A stretch of 64,000 nt of DNA from Epiperipatus broadwayi (lineage: Eukaryota; Onychophora; Udeonychophora; Euonychophora; Peripatidae), in NCBI GenBank assembly GCA_028023455.1, contig JAQFVV010012394.1:21842900-21906899 (forward strand), given 5' to 3'. The position numbers and the translations under genes are program-made. This document shows positions 23,206 through 35,590 of this stretch, piece by piece (the first letter of the stretch is position 1; each line of letters begins with the position of its first letter). The notes beneath the pieces were generated by a model. The model saw nothing but the letters and a program-made list of their open reading frames with translations, did no database searches and was not told the origin of the DNA.

Positions 23206-23395
23206 TTACAATAGCACCACTCAGTGCCAACTAAGCTTATTACATTATATAGTTGTATAGATCTAAACTCAGTTCACCATCAACACTTTTTCTGACTTTA
23301 GTTCTTTAATAGCCTCATTCCTGCATTCATTGATTACTCTGGCTTGCACTGAGTGGTGCTACTGTATAGAGAGTTTTGGCTTTGTGAAAAACTGC
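23206..23395. repeat. Two opposed family B fragments
   Basis: 23,245-23,315 matches the middle of family B on the minus strand (ATAGATCTAAACTCAGTTCACC). 23,325-23,390 matches its end on the plus strand (TTGATTACTCTGGCTTGCAC, GGTGCTACTGTATAGAGAG). So the LINE is bracketed on both sides by family B sequence. No ribozyme core lies in these fragments. Confidence 0.65.
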
Positions 23396-24174
23396 TTGTG
23401 TATGCACAAAGAATGGTTATCATGATTCGCAACACACAGATGTTTATGAAGCAGTCCCAAGCATTGAGTATGAATTCCAGACTCTTAACCCTTTGACTGT
23501 TCATCATTAAATTAAAAGTTGTGAATATTAAGATATGTTTTATGTATATTAAAAAGGATCTTTTTTAATATTTACACAGGAATTTAAAAATTATAGCTTC
23601 ATCACAGAATGTAGTATACAAACATTTTGTAATTCTCTTGCGTTTGAAATAATACTTTTCGGCTGTCAGGACTGTTCTCAATCTCATCTTATGCAATATT
23701 GCCTCTATCCCATATGAATAATAGTAAAATTAGCATTCTGTGAATTTTCCATTATTTATTCATAAAGCTACATGTAAGTGAAATTGCAAATATGTTATAC
23801 ATTTATTCTGTAATTATGAAACTGAAATTAAATATTATAATAATATTTTTTGCAATTTCATTTGCCTCTGGTTCCTTGGATGTGTAAAAAATTAATATTA
23901 GAAAATCTTTTGGGGAAATGTACAAAAAAAAAGATTTAATTTAATTTCTAAAAATTTTAATAAGCATTCAAAAAACGTTTTATATAATTTAATTAGCTCT
24001 TTCCCTGCAATTGTGTTTTAACATTTTGTTTATTTCATTTGTTGACAACTCCATGACGTTGAAAAATATGAAAAAAATTAATATTGCTAAATTATGAGAG
24101 TTAAAAACAAATTTCACTTCAATTTGTAAAACTTACTAATAAATAACAATATTTCCTAATTAAGAAAAGTTAAT
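23396..24174. other. No gene seen
   Basis: AT-rich spacer with no recognisable feature. Confidence 0.45.
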
Positions 24175-24328
24175 TTTTTTAATATTTAGCTTTATAACTG
24201 CCTGTCATGCTTTCAATATATTTACTATATCATATTCATACCATGTAGTGGTATGATTATGCCATGAATATGATATAGTAAATATATTGAAAGCATGATA
24301 GACAATAATAAAGCTAAATATTAAAAGA
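24175..24328. mobile_element. Short palindromic insert
   Basis: The arms (24,178-24,240 and 24,264-24,327) are nearly perfect complements, with a small CATGTAGTGGTATG centre. The plus arm ends in TTGAAAGCATG, then AATAATAAAGC, matching the tail order of the 10.2-kb palindrome. No HHR core. Confidence 0.7.
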
Positions 24329-25029
24329 ACTACCTTTTCTGTGAACATATTCATTAATTACCAGATATTATGTTGTCTCAAAAAAAAAAAGAAAATTAGT
24401 AACAATTTAATAAATAACATAATAAAATAGCACTAGAAATCAAGTTGTATTAGTCAAAGTGTATTAAATACAAATATTCTAATAATTTTTCAAGCATTGT
24501 TTGTATCAAAAGACTTCTAACAATAGTGCTAATATTGACATTGTTACTTGTAACCTCTGACATAACATAGACCTTATTAATATTTATGATATTAATATGC
24601 ATGCACTTTCAATTAAAGAAAATGTTTTGAGTTATTTCTAAAAGTTGATCACAGTTTATTATAAAAAAATCTGCCCAATATAATTGTGAACATAGTAGGA
24701 GGTGAGAACTCTATGAAAAAATTAATGTGATTTATACATTACTATTTCCCAAATAATGTTAATTGACATTAAAGACTATTACTACCAACAGAAATAAAGA
24801 AATTATTGACAATAACACAAATGAATGCAGAAGTGTTTGTAGTAATTTAAAAATAATGAATTTTACGAAAATGTCCTAAGAATAAGAAAATATCTAAATT
24901 TTAGAATTGTATTAGAATTGTATTACCAAGATCATTAATTATGCATGCCAAACATTTGTCAGACTAAGATAATGAATAATTATTTTTACTGAAGTATGAA
25001 AATGAAAAAATTATATGATGGCTGACCGT
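24329..25029. other. No gene seen
   Basis: AT-rich spacer, nothing recognised. Confidence 0.45.
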
Positions 25030-25800
25030 GTGGTTTATTGCAGTGGTAAAGTAATATATAGTGTCATACATGATTTAGTGGAATAGTAGAGTGTTTGAAC
25101 TAAAGATCAAAGTCTATGAATCATGGTCCAACACTATTACTTTCAGTATTTATATTCCCAAGCAATAAATTATTTAATTGTTTGTCCTGAATGATTTTTG
25201 TACACTGATAGAGAGGTAGATTCTAGAACTCAAAATCTGTAGATCATGGATTGTTTCTATCCCTACTGGTGCTCAAATTTCATATAAGCTCTCTAGTAAT
25301 AACTATTTGATTATTTTCCGTAAATGATTTGGCACTTTATTATAGCGATAGAACCCAAGAGCTCAAGGTTCTTAAATCACTGCTCAGATCTGATTGTTCG
25401 AACATCCTATAATCTTCCTAGCAATGAACCATTCAATTATTTGCCCTGAATAATTAAGTGTAGTGGCAAACTCAAGATTCATGAATTGCCATTCAATTCA
25501 ACCATCTCAGATGCTTGAACTTTTTAGGTACTTCTGTAATCAATTCTTTATTTTATATGTATGGCAAAAATGTCATAAAATAATCATGTGACATTCAGAC
25601 TCCCAAATGAGGGGCTGAGAACATAATTATTCAATTTGTTTTATTAAACTGAAATTGTTTTAAAAAATATTCTGAGTGGTTGTGTGTAGTAGTGCAGCAG
25701 TCACTCGCATTCATGATATGGATCATGACCTAGGTCCATCACTTCCAGTACCACTTTTAAGAACTCCTGAGCAATAAACTATTTGATTATTTATTTATTT
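25030..25800 (+). repeat. Cluster of SINE-like repeats
   Basis: Five or more head-to-tail members: 25,030-25,175, 25,180-25,310, 25,320-25,450, 25,455-25,540 and 25,675-25,800. Shared order: CAGTGGTAGAGTG, ACTCAAAATCTATGAATCATGG, CACTTTCAGTATT, a short T-rich piece, CAAGCAATAAACCATTTGATTATTTG. The first part could be a tRNA A box and the ATCATGGT part a B box, which would make this a tRNA-derived SINE in tandem. Divergence between units is high. Confidence 0.55.
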
Positions 25801-26409
25801 TAGAAATTATCTGAAAGTAAATCCAAAAAGCTTTGACTCTTAAATCCATTATTTTACTGTATAGTTTCATTCTTTCTTTATTTAGTGCATAGATGCCCCC
25901 CCCCCCTGATATTTTAATTATTAACAAAATATAAAGGAGTCTGTAGAGATTCCAACAAGAAAATAGTCTTCAGTGACTATTATGTTCTTCAATTTGTTGC
26001 TATAGTCATAGATTTGAAAGGTGTTACATGGTTTTGGATGATTCACATTTTTACTTATATCAGTGGATTCAAAATTCCATTAATGAAGCAAATGAGTTCT
26101 GGATCTATTAATGAGATTTCAGCAACTTCTCAAAAAAATCAAATCCCTGATTTTTCCATTAGATCTGGAAAAAAAAAAATTGAAATCCTCATAAAAGCCC
26201 ATTTTTTTTACACCATAATTCTTCAGCTGGTTGAAAGTCATATTTCTTTATGATTATTATTATTAAACAAAATTATTCCTTAAATAATATTTTTATAAAA
26301 TTAATAGCTATTGAATTCTTGCTTAATAGAAATATTTCTAATAGTTAACAAAAACTCCAATAACACTTATTCAAAGTTTTAAATGTATTTTCATAGCAGA
26401 GTATCTTCT

Positions 26410-26660
26410 AAAAGCCCACATGGTTTGGCATAGCTAACAGAGTGTCCCTGACTTGGGCTCATGAAGTCCTAGGATGTTTCTGGCACTCAAACTTCTTATG
26501 AACTTCTGTGCATTAAAGCCATATGCATTTTTGTTCCTTGCACAGTTTGGCATAGTTGTTAGAATGTGTGACTTGGGATTGGGAAGTCCCAGAATCAATT
26601 CTGGTGTTTACAGGTCATCTTGAACTTTTTAGCAATATAACCATGTGCTTCTTTTTCTTT
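26410..26660 (+). repeat. Two SINE-like units in tandem
   Basis: GTTTGGCATAGCTAACAGAG with GACTTGGGCTCATGAAGTCC, then a second unit GTTTGGCATAGTTGTTAGAA with GACTTGGGATTGGGAAGTCC. Each unit has an A-box-like TGGCATAGTTGTTAGA. It is close to the 25-kb family but better preserved in the tRNA-like head. Confidence 0.55.
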
Positions 26661-27808
26661 CAAAAGGCCAACATTACATTGTTAAATGGGCTGTAAAATA
26701 CAACTAAGTTTAATTTTTTTGCACATGAATCCAAGCCACATTCAGTTACATGCAGTTAAGCCTATTGTTCATTTCTGAGTCTACACTATTAATAAATCAT
26801 ATATTTTTATTTACTGCAAACTACTCTGCCATTAATAAGAGAATTAAAAATGGAAAATAAAAGAGACATAGTTTATTAACAGTAAAGACTCGGTGATGAA
26901 CAGAAAGTCCTTCATAAAGTAAAATTTACATTGTTATTTTCTATAGCACATTTAAACAGTTCATCTTTTTTTTTAAAAGAGTAATGTCCACCAAAAATCC
27001 ATTCAAATTTTTGAATAATAAATACTATTGGAGTTCTAGATCCATATGAAAAATATATCTATTAATGCAAAAAATTTATTACAGTTTAATTATGGAATTA
27101 AAAACATCAAAATGTCTTTTAAGGAAAATATTGGAACTTATTGCCAGATAAATAATTCAGGAGAGAGATCTTTTTGAAATTAAATTGAAAGGCTGCAACC
27201 TTTTGCGCTTATTATAATACCTATCTGATAGCCAATAAGTTGTTATGAGGGCTGACTGAATAGTGATCAAACCGTAAACACAAGACAGAGATTTTTACAA
27301 GAAAAGGGTGGTCCACTCTTGTTTACTTGTCTTTCTATATATCTAAGCTAGTCTGGTTTGAAAGCATGAAGCCTTAAATATCTTCACATTTAATTTAATT
27401 TCAACTAACTATCTGCAGTTTATAAAATAGAGATCCTTTTAGTAACTCTTAAGAGATGATAGTTTATGGTTAGGTTAATAATATTAATATATCAAATGAT
27501 CAGTCATATTCATAAATTATTTTTTAACATTTATCTAATGTAAACAAAGCTCATGCTAATATATTGTGTATGTTGCTGTAATTTAAAATATGTTTTAATA
27601 CAATATTTTTGCATAAATAGAAAGTGATTAATATAATTGTGTATATTATAATGGAAGTATTGTGTGTGTGTGCATGTGTAGTTGATAAAACTAATAGGTA
27701 TGGCAACACTTTGGGTTGCCAATTATGAAACTGAATTAGTATGTGGGTGGGTGTAACCCCTGAATAACAATACAAATTAGACTGGCAATTATGCAGTGAA
27801 ATTTCTAT
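26661..27808. other. No gene seen
   Basis: AT-rich. A TG microsatellite lies at 27,661-27,672. The 92-codon minus-strand frame at 27,551-27,829 is a reading of this microsatellite and of the LTR edge. Confidence 0.45.
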
Positions 27809-27812
27809 ATTC

Positions 27813-29994
27813 TGTAACGATCCGGACAAAACGACTTAACGTAAACTGCACTACAGGGCGCCATCTAGGCATTTGAACCTAGAAAAATTTATAAAGTAGG
27901 CAGATACATCAGTCAAAAAAAAAAAAAATTTTTTTTTTAAATTTTGATTCCGGTCGTTAGCCCATGTCACTAGCTCAGTGGAATAGCAGAGATTTAATAA
28001 TATAATATAAGAGTATATATAAAAAAGAATAAAATAAGCCACTGCCAGTAATTAACATACAAAAATTTATTTACGCACATATATATATAAGATTTAAAAT
28101 TGTTTTAGTATCAGTTTACATTTTAACATTTAACATTATTTTTAACTTTACTTTAATTTACATTTAATTACTATTATATTATAATTTTACATTTTAATTA
28201 AGTTCGCACATATAAATTTATGAAAGCTTGTTTATAATGTTGAATATAGATCGGTTACATAGATTTCACGGTCAAAAACATTTCAAAAGAAACATAAACG
28301 ATCAAAATACAAAATTATTGATTACTGACAATTGCGGAGGGAAATTTATATGTAACCCAATAGTATTCACCATAAGATACTTGCATTGTCACCCATAACT
28401 TAAAAGACATCCGAATAAATACATTTTAGATACTCACCGTAAGGAATCATTATTTATCGAATGTCTATATATTTTGATCAAATATGAAAACCCAAAACAT
28501 ACTTAACCGATAACCAATCCATGCAAGCGTCTATAAACAACTTAAATTTAATGCATTTTTATTTAGGGTCAAGTATGAATAGACCACATAGATTTGCATT
28601 TGAAAATAAAATATTCTATCCCTATTTAACCTTAGGCTAAAATTCGCAGTCAAACTGGCATCAATTCATCTGATGCATCGATGTATTCAATGTAATACGG
28701 AATACGGCAGCACCAAAAAGATTAAGAGAAGATATTGACTTTCATTAGATAGGAATATTACTTCTATCCAACGAGAAGAACAATAAAAAAAAAAAACTCC
28801 ATAGAAAGGAACTGCGCTCTGCGTCTTATAATTCCTTCCCTAGGCAAAACGGGAGAGTGCGGCGTATGAAGCGATTCTGCCAGTAGCGAATCTCCGACTA
28901 CATCTACTAACTACATCAATATATCCAATCCATTGACCCAATCTAACAACGACACAAATAACCTAAGATTACCCTCCCCTAATATAACTTTACAAATCTA
29001 TACAGCCATTCACGCCCGACTTAAGTTTAACATTTATATAATTAATTTAACGAAAAACAAAAAAATCATGATAAAAACTTAAAGAATAAAAAATAAATAA
29101 ATGGAAATGATTTTACATAAATAAGAAAAAAAATACATCAAATAACACTATTAATAAAGAATTTAGTTTGGTCAGATAGGATCATATTGCAATCATTTAA
29201 ATATAGAAAATTTTAATTTAATGTTCATTATTTATAAAGTTCTTACGGTTTAAAACAGTTCATCTTTATCCGTTGCTTGCCATGAACGTGAATTCCCACG
29301 CCGTCCTAAGATTGGTATCCATTTAGCCGTTGTTTTATTTATTCATTCGGAGGTTTTTTTAGTTTAATTGGTCCTCAATGTAGGAAACGATAGTTCATTT
29401 CTCCTTTCTTTAACAGCTGAAAGAATTGACAGTGCGTCTGTCAATTCCTTCACCTCCAACTCCGTACTACTACATATAGTCACATCATAATAATCAATTT
29501 CCAGTCACTAATTAATAATTTCCAAATTTTCCTTTTATACGTATTCGAAGGATTGACTTGGCATTATGTCATCGATGTGATGATCCTTTCGCTGAGGTCC
29601 GATTTCCCGATGGATTTCTTTCATTGGCTATTTGTTTCTATTGTTTTCCTATCTGACCGATGTTTTTACATTTAAATGCCCAAGGCTGGTTTACATTTAA
29701 CTAATTAACAATCATTTCCATTTCTGATTAATTAACCTGTTTTCCAAATCAAAGATATATTTTTATCTCTAAATCTTTTTAAGTTTTTGTTTTTAAAATA
29801 CCTTTTCTATTTTTAATACAGTTTTATTTTAATAATTTTTTTTATCTGTGCGATTTAATATATACGAGTTTAAGATGATATTTAATTTCAATTTTTAATT
29901 CTTAAAGAAAATTTTTAAATGCGAACTTTTTAATTTACTTTCATGTTTAATAAATATAAAAAAAACAATGTAACGAACATCTGTGCTCATTACA
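27813..29994 (-). repeat. LTR, minus orientation
   Basis: Read on the minus strand it starts TGTAATGAGC at 29,994 and ends GGATCGTTACA at 27,813. It aligns with the middle LTR at CAGTGGC, GACTTAAG, GGGAGGGTAATC and CTAGATGGCGCC, but has diverged, so the two belong to different subfamilies. It sits at the 3' end of the minus-oriented internal region. It has no coding capacity. Confidence 0.75.
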
Positions 29995-30730
29995 TATCAG
30001 TAAAGTTGCTTAAAAAAAAATGATCAAAAAAAAAAAATTTTACTTAGGGTTAGTAATTACGGTACACGATTGACGAAGACATTTACAAAACATCCGGTTA
30101 ATAATTTTACAAAAAGACTATATTCAAAAAGAAAAATGTTTACTATCGCTTACCTAAGGACCATTTACGTTTACACCCCTCCCCACAAGAGTTCTATTTT
30201 ATTTTATACATTTTATTTTTACACATGGCATGACAAGCAAGTTATTTTATAAATTATTTATTTAAAGAAGGTTGCATTGAGATAAATATGTTTTAAGAAA
30301 TAATGGGTTTAAACGTGTATATTTGCAGAACAATTATAAATACCACCAACTTATTTATGACTGATTGAAATGCATAAATAGGGTTACACTTAAGTAATTC
30401 CCAAAGGTACTCATCGTAAGGCACCACATTTCGATCATAAACTTACGTGGCTGTGCGCTCCTATACACATTAAAGCATAATTTATATTACAACAACAAAA
30501 AAAAAACATATCAATCGCAACCTTTTGACTTTCTTTTTAACGAAATACAGTTTAAAATTATTTATACTTTCTCGTGTTTAATATATGTGCTATTTCTTTT
30601 ACTGGCAGAGCTTTTATAAGATTTAAAGTATACGACTTTATGTAAACAGATAAAAATGTTTCATTTTGAGAAGAATTTGTTCAGGGTATACGTGGTTTAT
30701 TAAATATCGGCCCAAGTTGGGAAAGCCAGT
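29995..30730 (-). other. LTR-element internal region, minus
   Basis: Begins on the minus strand with AC then TGGCTTTCCCAACTTGGG (30,728-30,711), a decayed primer-binding site, and continues with TTTAATAAACCACG as in the plus copy. A purine tract GGGGAGGGGT is at 30,187-30,176 and TTTACTGATA abuts the LTR. No open frame of note. Confidence 0.65.
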
Positions 30731-32739
30731 TGTAACGATATATAAATATGTCGTTACATTAATTTAAAATAAAAACTTAAAAGTTCGCAAATAAAAGTAA
30801 AAAAACTAAACGCTAAAATTAAAATGTTTGTTAAACGTGTATACATTCGCACAGATGCCAAACTTTAAAAATATTTTTTTAAAAAAACAAATAAGTATTT
30901 GAACGTATTTTTTTTATAAAAAAAAAGTACAAGATTTAAAAATAAAAACAGGTATTAATTAATGTAATCTGTAAATGGAAATGATTGTTTATAAATTGTT
31001 TGAAAAGCAAGCTAGCCGTGGGCTCTTGTATAATTAAAATGATCTGATGAAAGATAGATAAGAAAATAAAAATAAATTAGCTTGACCAATGGAAGCACTA
31101 AGCCTTGGCTTGGACCATAACGAAAGTGATGTATTAGTGACGTTTTGTTAATTGAATCCGTGTGGATAATATAAAAAGGGAAATACGGTTTTTTCGGGCA
31201 GTTCCAGCGTTGTGTGTTTGAGAATTGTGGTAGGATGCACATACCACACTCTCTATTCAAAAGAAAAATGAAAAGACTGTGAAACAAGAATGGAACCAGC
31301 TAATGCTACCTCCAGAACATTATCTTCCAGTGGAGACGTCGCGGGAATTAAAAAACAGGAACCTGGACTCTTCTACCGTAAGCTATAGTGAGATGAACTC
31401 TAAATTTAAAAATAACTAAGAACTTTCGTTCAAGCTTATGAACTTCCATCTGACTTTTTTAAGTTTAAAATCAAATTAATAATGTTTAATTTTATATGTT
31501 TTCCGATTGATAAAAATCATTTCCATTTTTTTTTTTCTTATTGTATAAAGTGTTTATTGTTTAAATTTTAAATGATGAAATTTAGGTTGGGTATAGACGT
31601 TGCATAGATTCGTTAGCGGTTGATTATGTTGTGGTTTTCACAGTCGATTGGAATATATAGGTCAACGATGTTAATGCGGGCATCTTACAATGAATGCCAT
31701 GGGGCCTTGTGTATTCCCTGTTGCAATTGACGTTGTCGATTGACTTTGTATTTTGATCGGTTGTGTTTAATTTGGAATGTTTTGACCGTGGAATCTGTGC
31801 AGCCGATCTATACCCAACATTTTTAAACAAATCTGTGTGAACATATTTAAATGTTAAATTTAAGTCGGGCGTGAATGGCTATATAGATTTGTAAAGTTAT
31901 ATTAGGGGAGGGTAATCTTAGGTTATTTGTGTCGTTGAATTGGGTCAATGGATTGGATATATTTGTGTAATTAGTAGATGTAGTATAAGTTTCGCTACGT
32001 GCAGAATTGCTGAATACACCGCACCAACCCTTTGCCTATGGATGGGATTGTAAGTCGGCAAAAAGGATCGCGGTCCCTTCCTATGGAGTTTTTATTTTAT
32101 TGTTCTTCTTGCTATACAGACGTCATATTCCTGTATTGGACAAGAGTCAATGTTTTCTCTAACTATACTGTTCAGATGTCCATGCCTGACAGTATAGTAT
32201 ATTTGTGCTGTTGTATTTTCATGCTACATTGAATACATAAATGTATCAGATGGATTGATGCCAGTTTGACTGTGAATTTTAGCCTAAGGTTAAATAGGGA
32301 TAGAATGTGTATTTTCAAATGCAAATCTATGTAGTCTATTCATACTTGACCATCTAAATAAAATATTAAACTCAGTGAAATTTATGTAAATGTAAAATTA
32401 AAAGTTAATATAAAAATCTAAAATGTTAAACTTATTCCTCAAAATTTAAATGTTATTTTATATGTGCGTAAATAAATATTTTTATGTGTTAATTTCTGGC
32501 AGTGGCTTTTATTCTTTTATATTTAAGATATAAAATTTATAGATTTTTATCTCTGTGTCTCCGCTGAGCTAGTGACTTGGGCTAACGATCGGAATATTTA
32601 AATAAAGTGGAATCTTAACAGCACGTATCTGCCTACTCTATAAATTTTTCTAGGCTCAAATGCCTAGATGGCGCCCTAGTAGTTGCAGATATTGTATTTG
32701 CGGTTAGATTCGATTTTCACTTTCATTTCGATCGTTATA
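30731..32739 (+). repeat. LTR, plus orientation
   Basis: Starts TGTAACGATATATAAATATG and ends TCGATCGTTATA. The first 28 bp are themselves a palindrome, TGTAACGA...TCGTTACA. The LTR carries a promoter-like TATA box and an AATAAA (32,601-32,606). It serves as correct 5' LTR for the plus internal region, while on its left side it abuts the minus primer-binding site in the wrong orientation. Confidence 0.75.
31170..31200 (+). promoter_or_regulatory. Putative LTR promoter (TATA box and start)
   Basis: TATAAAAAGGG at 31,170-31,180, with GGGCAGTTCC about 29 bases further, an Inr-like start. The same arrangement is repeated at 33,780-33,815 and, inverted, in the 34.5-35.6 kb arm, and survives in the copy at 43.0 kb. 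Conservation across copies supports a role as the U3/R boundary. Confidence 0.55.
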
Positions 32740-33340
32740 ATTGGCGTCCCAAGTGTGGCCTTACCTCAGAGATTGACCCTGAGAAGGGGAATTGATGATG
32801 ATGAAATTTCCGATCTTTAATAAACACGAGTGCCTGGAGAATTTTAAAAGTGAATCATGCCCGTAAATTTTTTTCTGAAATTGTATAAATATATTTGTTG
32901 TATTGACGTGGAGTTACAGTTTGAAAATTTGTCTTAAAGGTACTGCCAGTAAGAAAAATTGCGCATATGTAAAGAGAAATACGAGGAATAAAAAGTAATA
33001 AATAAAACGTAATTAATAAATATAAATCATAATTTTTTTTTAAAAAAAAAGTCTTGTTTAAAATCTAATCGTTTAACTTGCCTAAATAATACTTAAAAGT
33101 TGAAGAAAAGAAACTTGGAAGGGAGGGGGCAGAACTTTAGCTGGTAATAGGGAATCAACAGTCAATTTTTTTTTTTGTAATCATTATATTTGTGTGTAAT
33201 TACTGTTTTGTCTTGCAAAAAAAAGTTTTGTCCTTTTGAAATTTTCATATATAATCAATTTGTGTAACTTAATTACTAACACTAAGTAAATTCTTTTTTT
33301 TTTTTTTAATGTTTTTGTTTTTTGAGGAAGTTTACTGATA
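32740..33340 (+). other. LTR-element internal region, plus
   Basis: A 601-bp stretch from the primer-binding site to TTTACTGATA at the next LTR. It has a purine tract GGAAGGGAGGGGGCAG near 33,117-33,132, but not next to the LTR where a polypurine tract should be. No gag or pol; the element must rely on enzymes from elsewhere. Confidence 0.65.
32742..32759 (+). promoter_or_regulatory. Primer-binding site, tRNA-Lys-like
   Basis: TGGCGTCCCAAGTGTGGC, two bases after the LTR end. It resembles the TGGCGCCC-type sites complementary to the 3' end of lysine tRNAs in retroviruses and Gypsy elements. This is what identifies the flanking repeat as an LTR. Confidence 0.65.
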
Positions 33341-35586
33341 TGTAACGATATATAAATATGTCGTTACATTAATTTAAAATAAAAACTTAAAAGTTCGCAA
33401 ATAAAAGTAAAAAAACTAAACGCTAAAATTAAAATGTTTGTTAAACGTGTATACATTCGCACAGATGCCAAACTTTAAAAATATTTTTTTAAAAAAACAA
33501 ATAAGTATTTGAACGTATTTTTTTTATAAAAAAAAAGTACAAGATTTAAAAATAAAAACAGGTATTAATTAATGTAATCTGTAAATGGAAATGATTGTTT
33601 ATAAATTGTTTGAAAAGCAAGCTAGCCATGGGCTCTTGTATAATTAAAATGATCTGATGAAAGATAGATAAGAAAATAAAAATAAATTAGCTTGACCAAT
33701 GGAAGCACTAAGCCTTGGCTCGGACCCTAACGAAAGTGATGGATTAGTGATGTTTTGTTAATTGAATCCGTGTGGATAATATAAAAAGGGAAATACGGTT
33801 TTTTCGGGCAGTTCCAGCGTTGTGTGTTTGAGAATTGTGGTAGGACGCACATACCACACTCTCTATTTAAAAGAAAAATGAAAAGACTGTGATACCTTGA
33901 ACCAGCTATTGCCATCTCCAGGACATTATCTTCCAATGGAGGCATCGCGGGAATTAAAAGCAGAAACCTGGACTCTTCTACCATAAGCTATATGAAATGA
34001 ACAATTATTAAAATCAATTACGAACTTTCGTCAAGTTTTACAAATTAATAAACAAGCCAACTTAAATGTTAAAACGGACTCTTATCTGACTTTTGTAAGT
34101 TTTTAAATCAAATTAATAATGTTTAATTTTATATGTTTTCCGATTGATAGAAATCATTTCCATTTTTCTTTCTTTCTTATTGTATAAATTGTTTAAATTT
34201 TAATTGATGAAATTTAAGGTTGGGTATAGACGTTGCATAGATTCGTTAGCGGTTGATAATGTTGTGGTTTTCACATTCGATTAGAATATATGTCAACGAT
34301 ATCACTGCAAGCATCTTAAGATGAATGCTAATGGGATTTGTATATTCCCTATGCAAGTGACGTTTATCGATGATTTTGTATTTTGATCGGTTGTGTTTAA
34401 TTTGGAATGTTTTTGACCGTGGAATCTGTGCAGCTGATCTGTACTCAACATTTTAAAACAAATGCATTGTTTTAAAATGTTGAGTACAGATCAGCTGCAC
34501 AGATTCCACGGTCAAAAACATTCCAAATTAAACACAACCGATCAAAATACAAAATCATCGATAAACGTCACTTGCATAGGGAATATACAAATCCCATTAG
34601 CATTCATCTTAAGATGCTTGCAGTGATATCGTTGACATATATTCTAATCGAATGTGAAAACCACAGCATTATCAACCGCTAACGAATCTATGCAACGTCT
34701 ATACCCAACCTTAAATTTCATCAATTAAAATTTAAACAATTTATACAATAAGAAAAAAAAAAAATGGAAATGATTTTTATCAATCGGAAAACATATAAAA
34801 TTAAACATTATTAATTTGATTTAAAAACTTACAAAAGTCAGATAAGAGTCCGTTTTAACATTTAAGTTGGCTTGTTTATTAATTTGTAAAACTTGACGAA
34901 AGTTCGTAATTGATTTTAATAATTGTTCATTTCATATAGCTTATGGTAGAAGAGTCCAGGTTTCTGCTTTTAATTCCCGCGACGCCTCCATTGGAAGATA
35001 ATGTCCTGGAGATGGCAATAACTGGTTCAAGGTATCTCAGTCTTTTCATTTTTCTTTTAAATAGAGAGTGTGGTATGTGCGTCCTACCACAATTCTCAAA
35101 CACACAACGCTGGAACTGCCTGAAAAAACCGTATTTCCCTTTTTATATTATCCACACGGATTCAATTAACAAAACGTCACTAATCCATCACTTTCATTAG
35201 GGTCCGAGCCAAGGCTTAGTGCTTCCATTGGTCAAGCTAATTTATTTTTATTTTCTTATCTATCTTTCATCAGATCATTTTAATTATACAAGAGCCCATG
35301 GCTAGCTTGCTTTTCAAACAATTTATAAACAATCATTTCCATTTACAGATTACATTAATTAATACCTGTTTTTATTTTTAAATCTTGTACTTTTTTTTTA
35401 TAAAAAAAATACGTTCAAATACTTATTTGTTTTTTTTAAAAAATATTTTTAAAGTTTGGCATCTGTGTGAATGTATACACGTTTAACAAACATTTTAATT
35501 TTAGCGTTTAGTTTTTTTACTTTTATTTGCGAACTTTTAAGTTTTTATTTTAAATTAATGTAACGACATATTTATATATCGTTACA
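33341..35586. repeat. 2.2-kb palindrome of two LTR halves
   Basis: 33,341-34,463 is the 5' half of the plus LTR; 34,464-35,586 is its inverted copy, with dyad centre AATGCATT at 34,461-34,468. The arms differ only by small changes. The two 85-codon frames (33,727-33,984 minus, 34,943-35,200 plus) are one LTR stretch read on both arms and are not genes. Confidence 0.9.
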
Positions 35587-35590
35587 ATTC

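Larger units (their letters stand above)
27813..35586. mobile_element. Non-autonomous LTR retrotransposon composite, 4-bp TSD
   Basis: The outermost ends are TGTAACGA (27,813) and TCGTTACA (35,586), bracketed by ATTC at 27,809-27,812 and 35,587-35,590. Order inside: a full LTR on the minus strand (27,813-29,994), minus internal region (29,995-30,730), a full LTR on the plus strand (30,731-32,739), plus internal region (32,740-33,340), then a 2.2-kb palindrome made of two LTR 5' halves (33,341-35,586). The internal regions are only about 0.6-0.7 kb and have no coding capacity, so the family is non-autonomous. The single TSD around the whole suggests one insertion of an already scrambled molecule, or rearrangement after insertion. 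Confidence 0.75.

Noticed and set aside
33727-35200. Pair of 85-residue proteins in the LTR palindrome
   Set aside because: The same LTR stretch on two inverted arms; the corresponding frame in the other LTR copies is broken.
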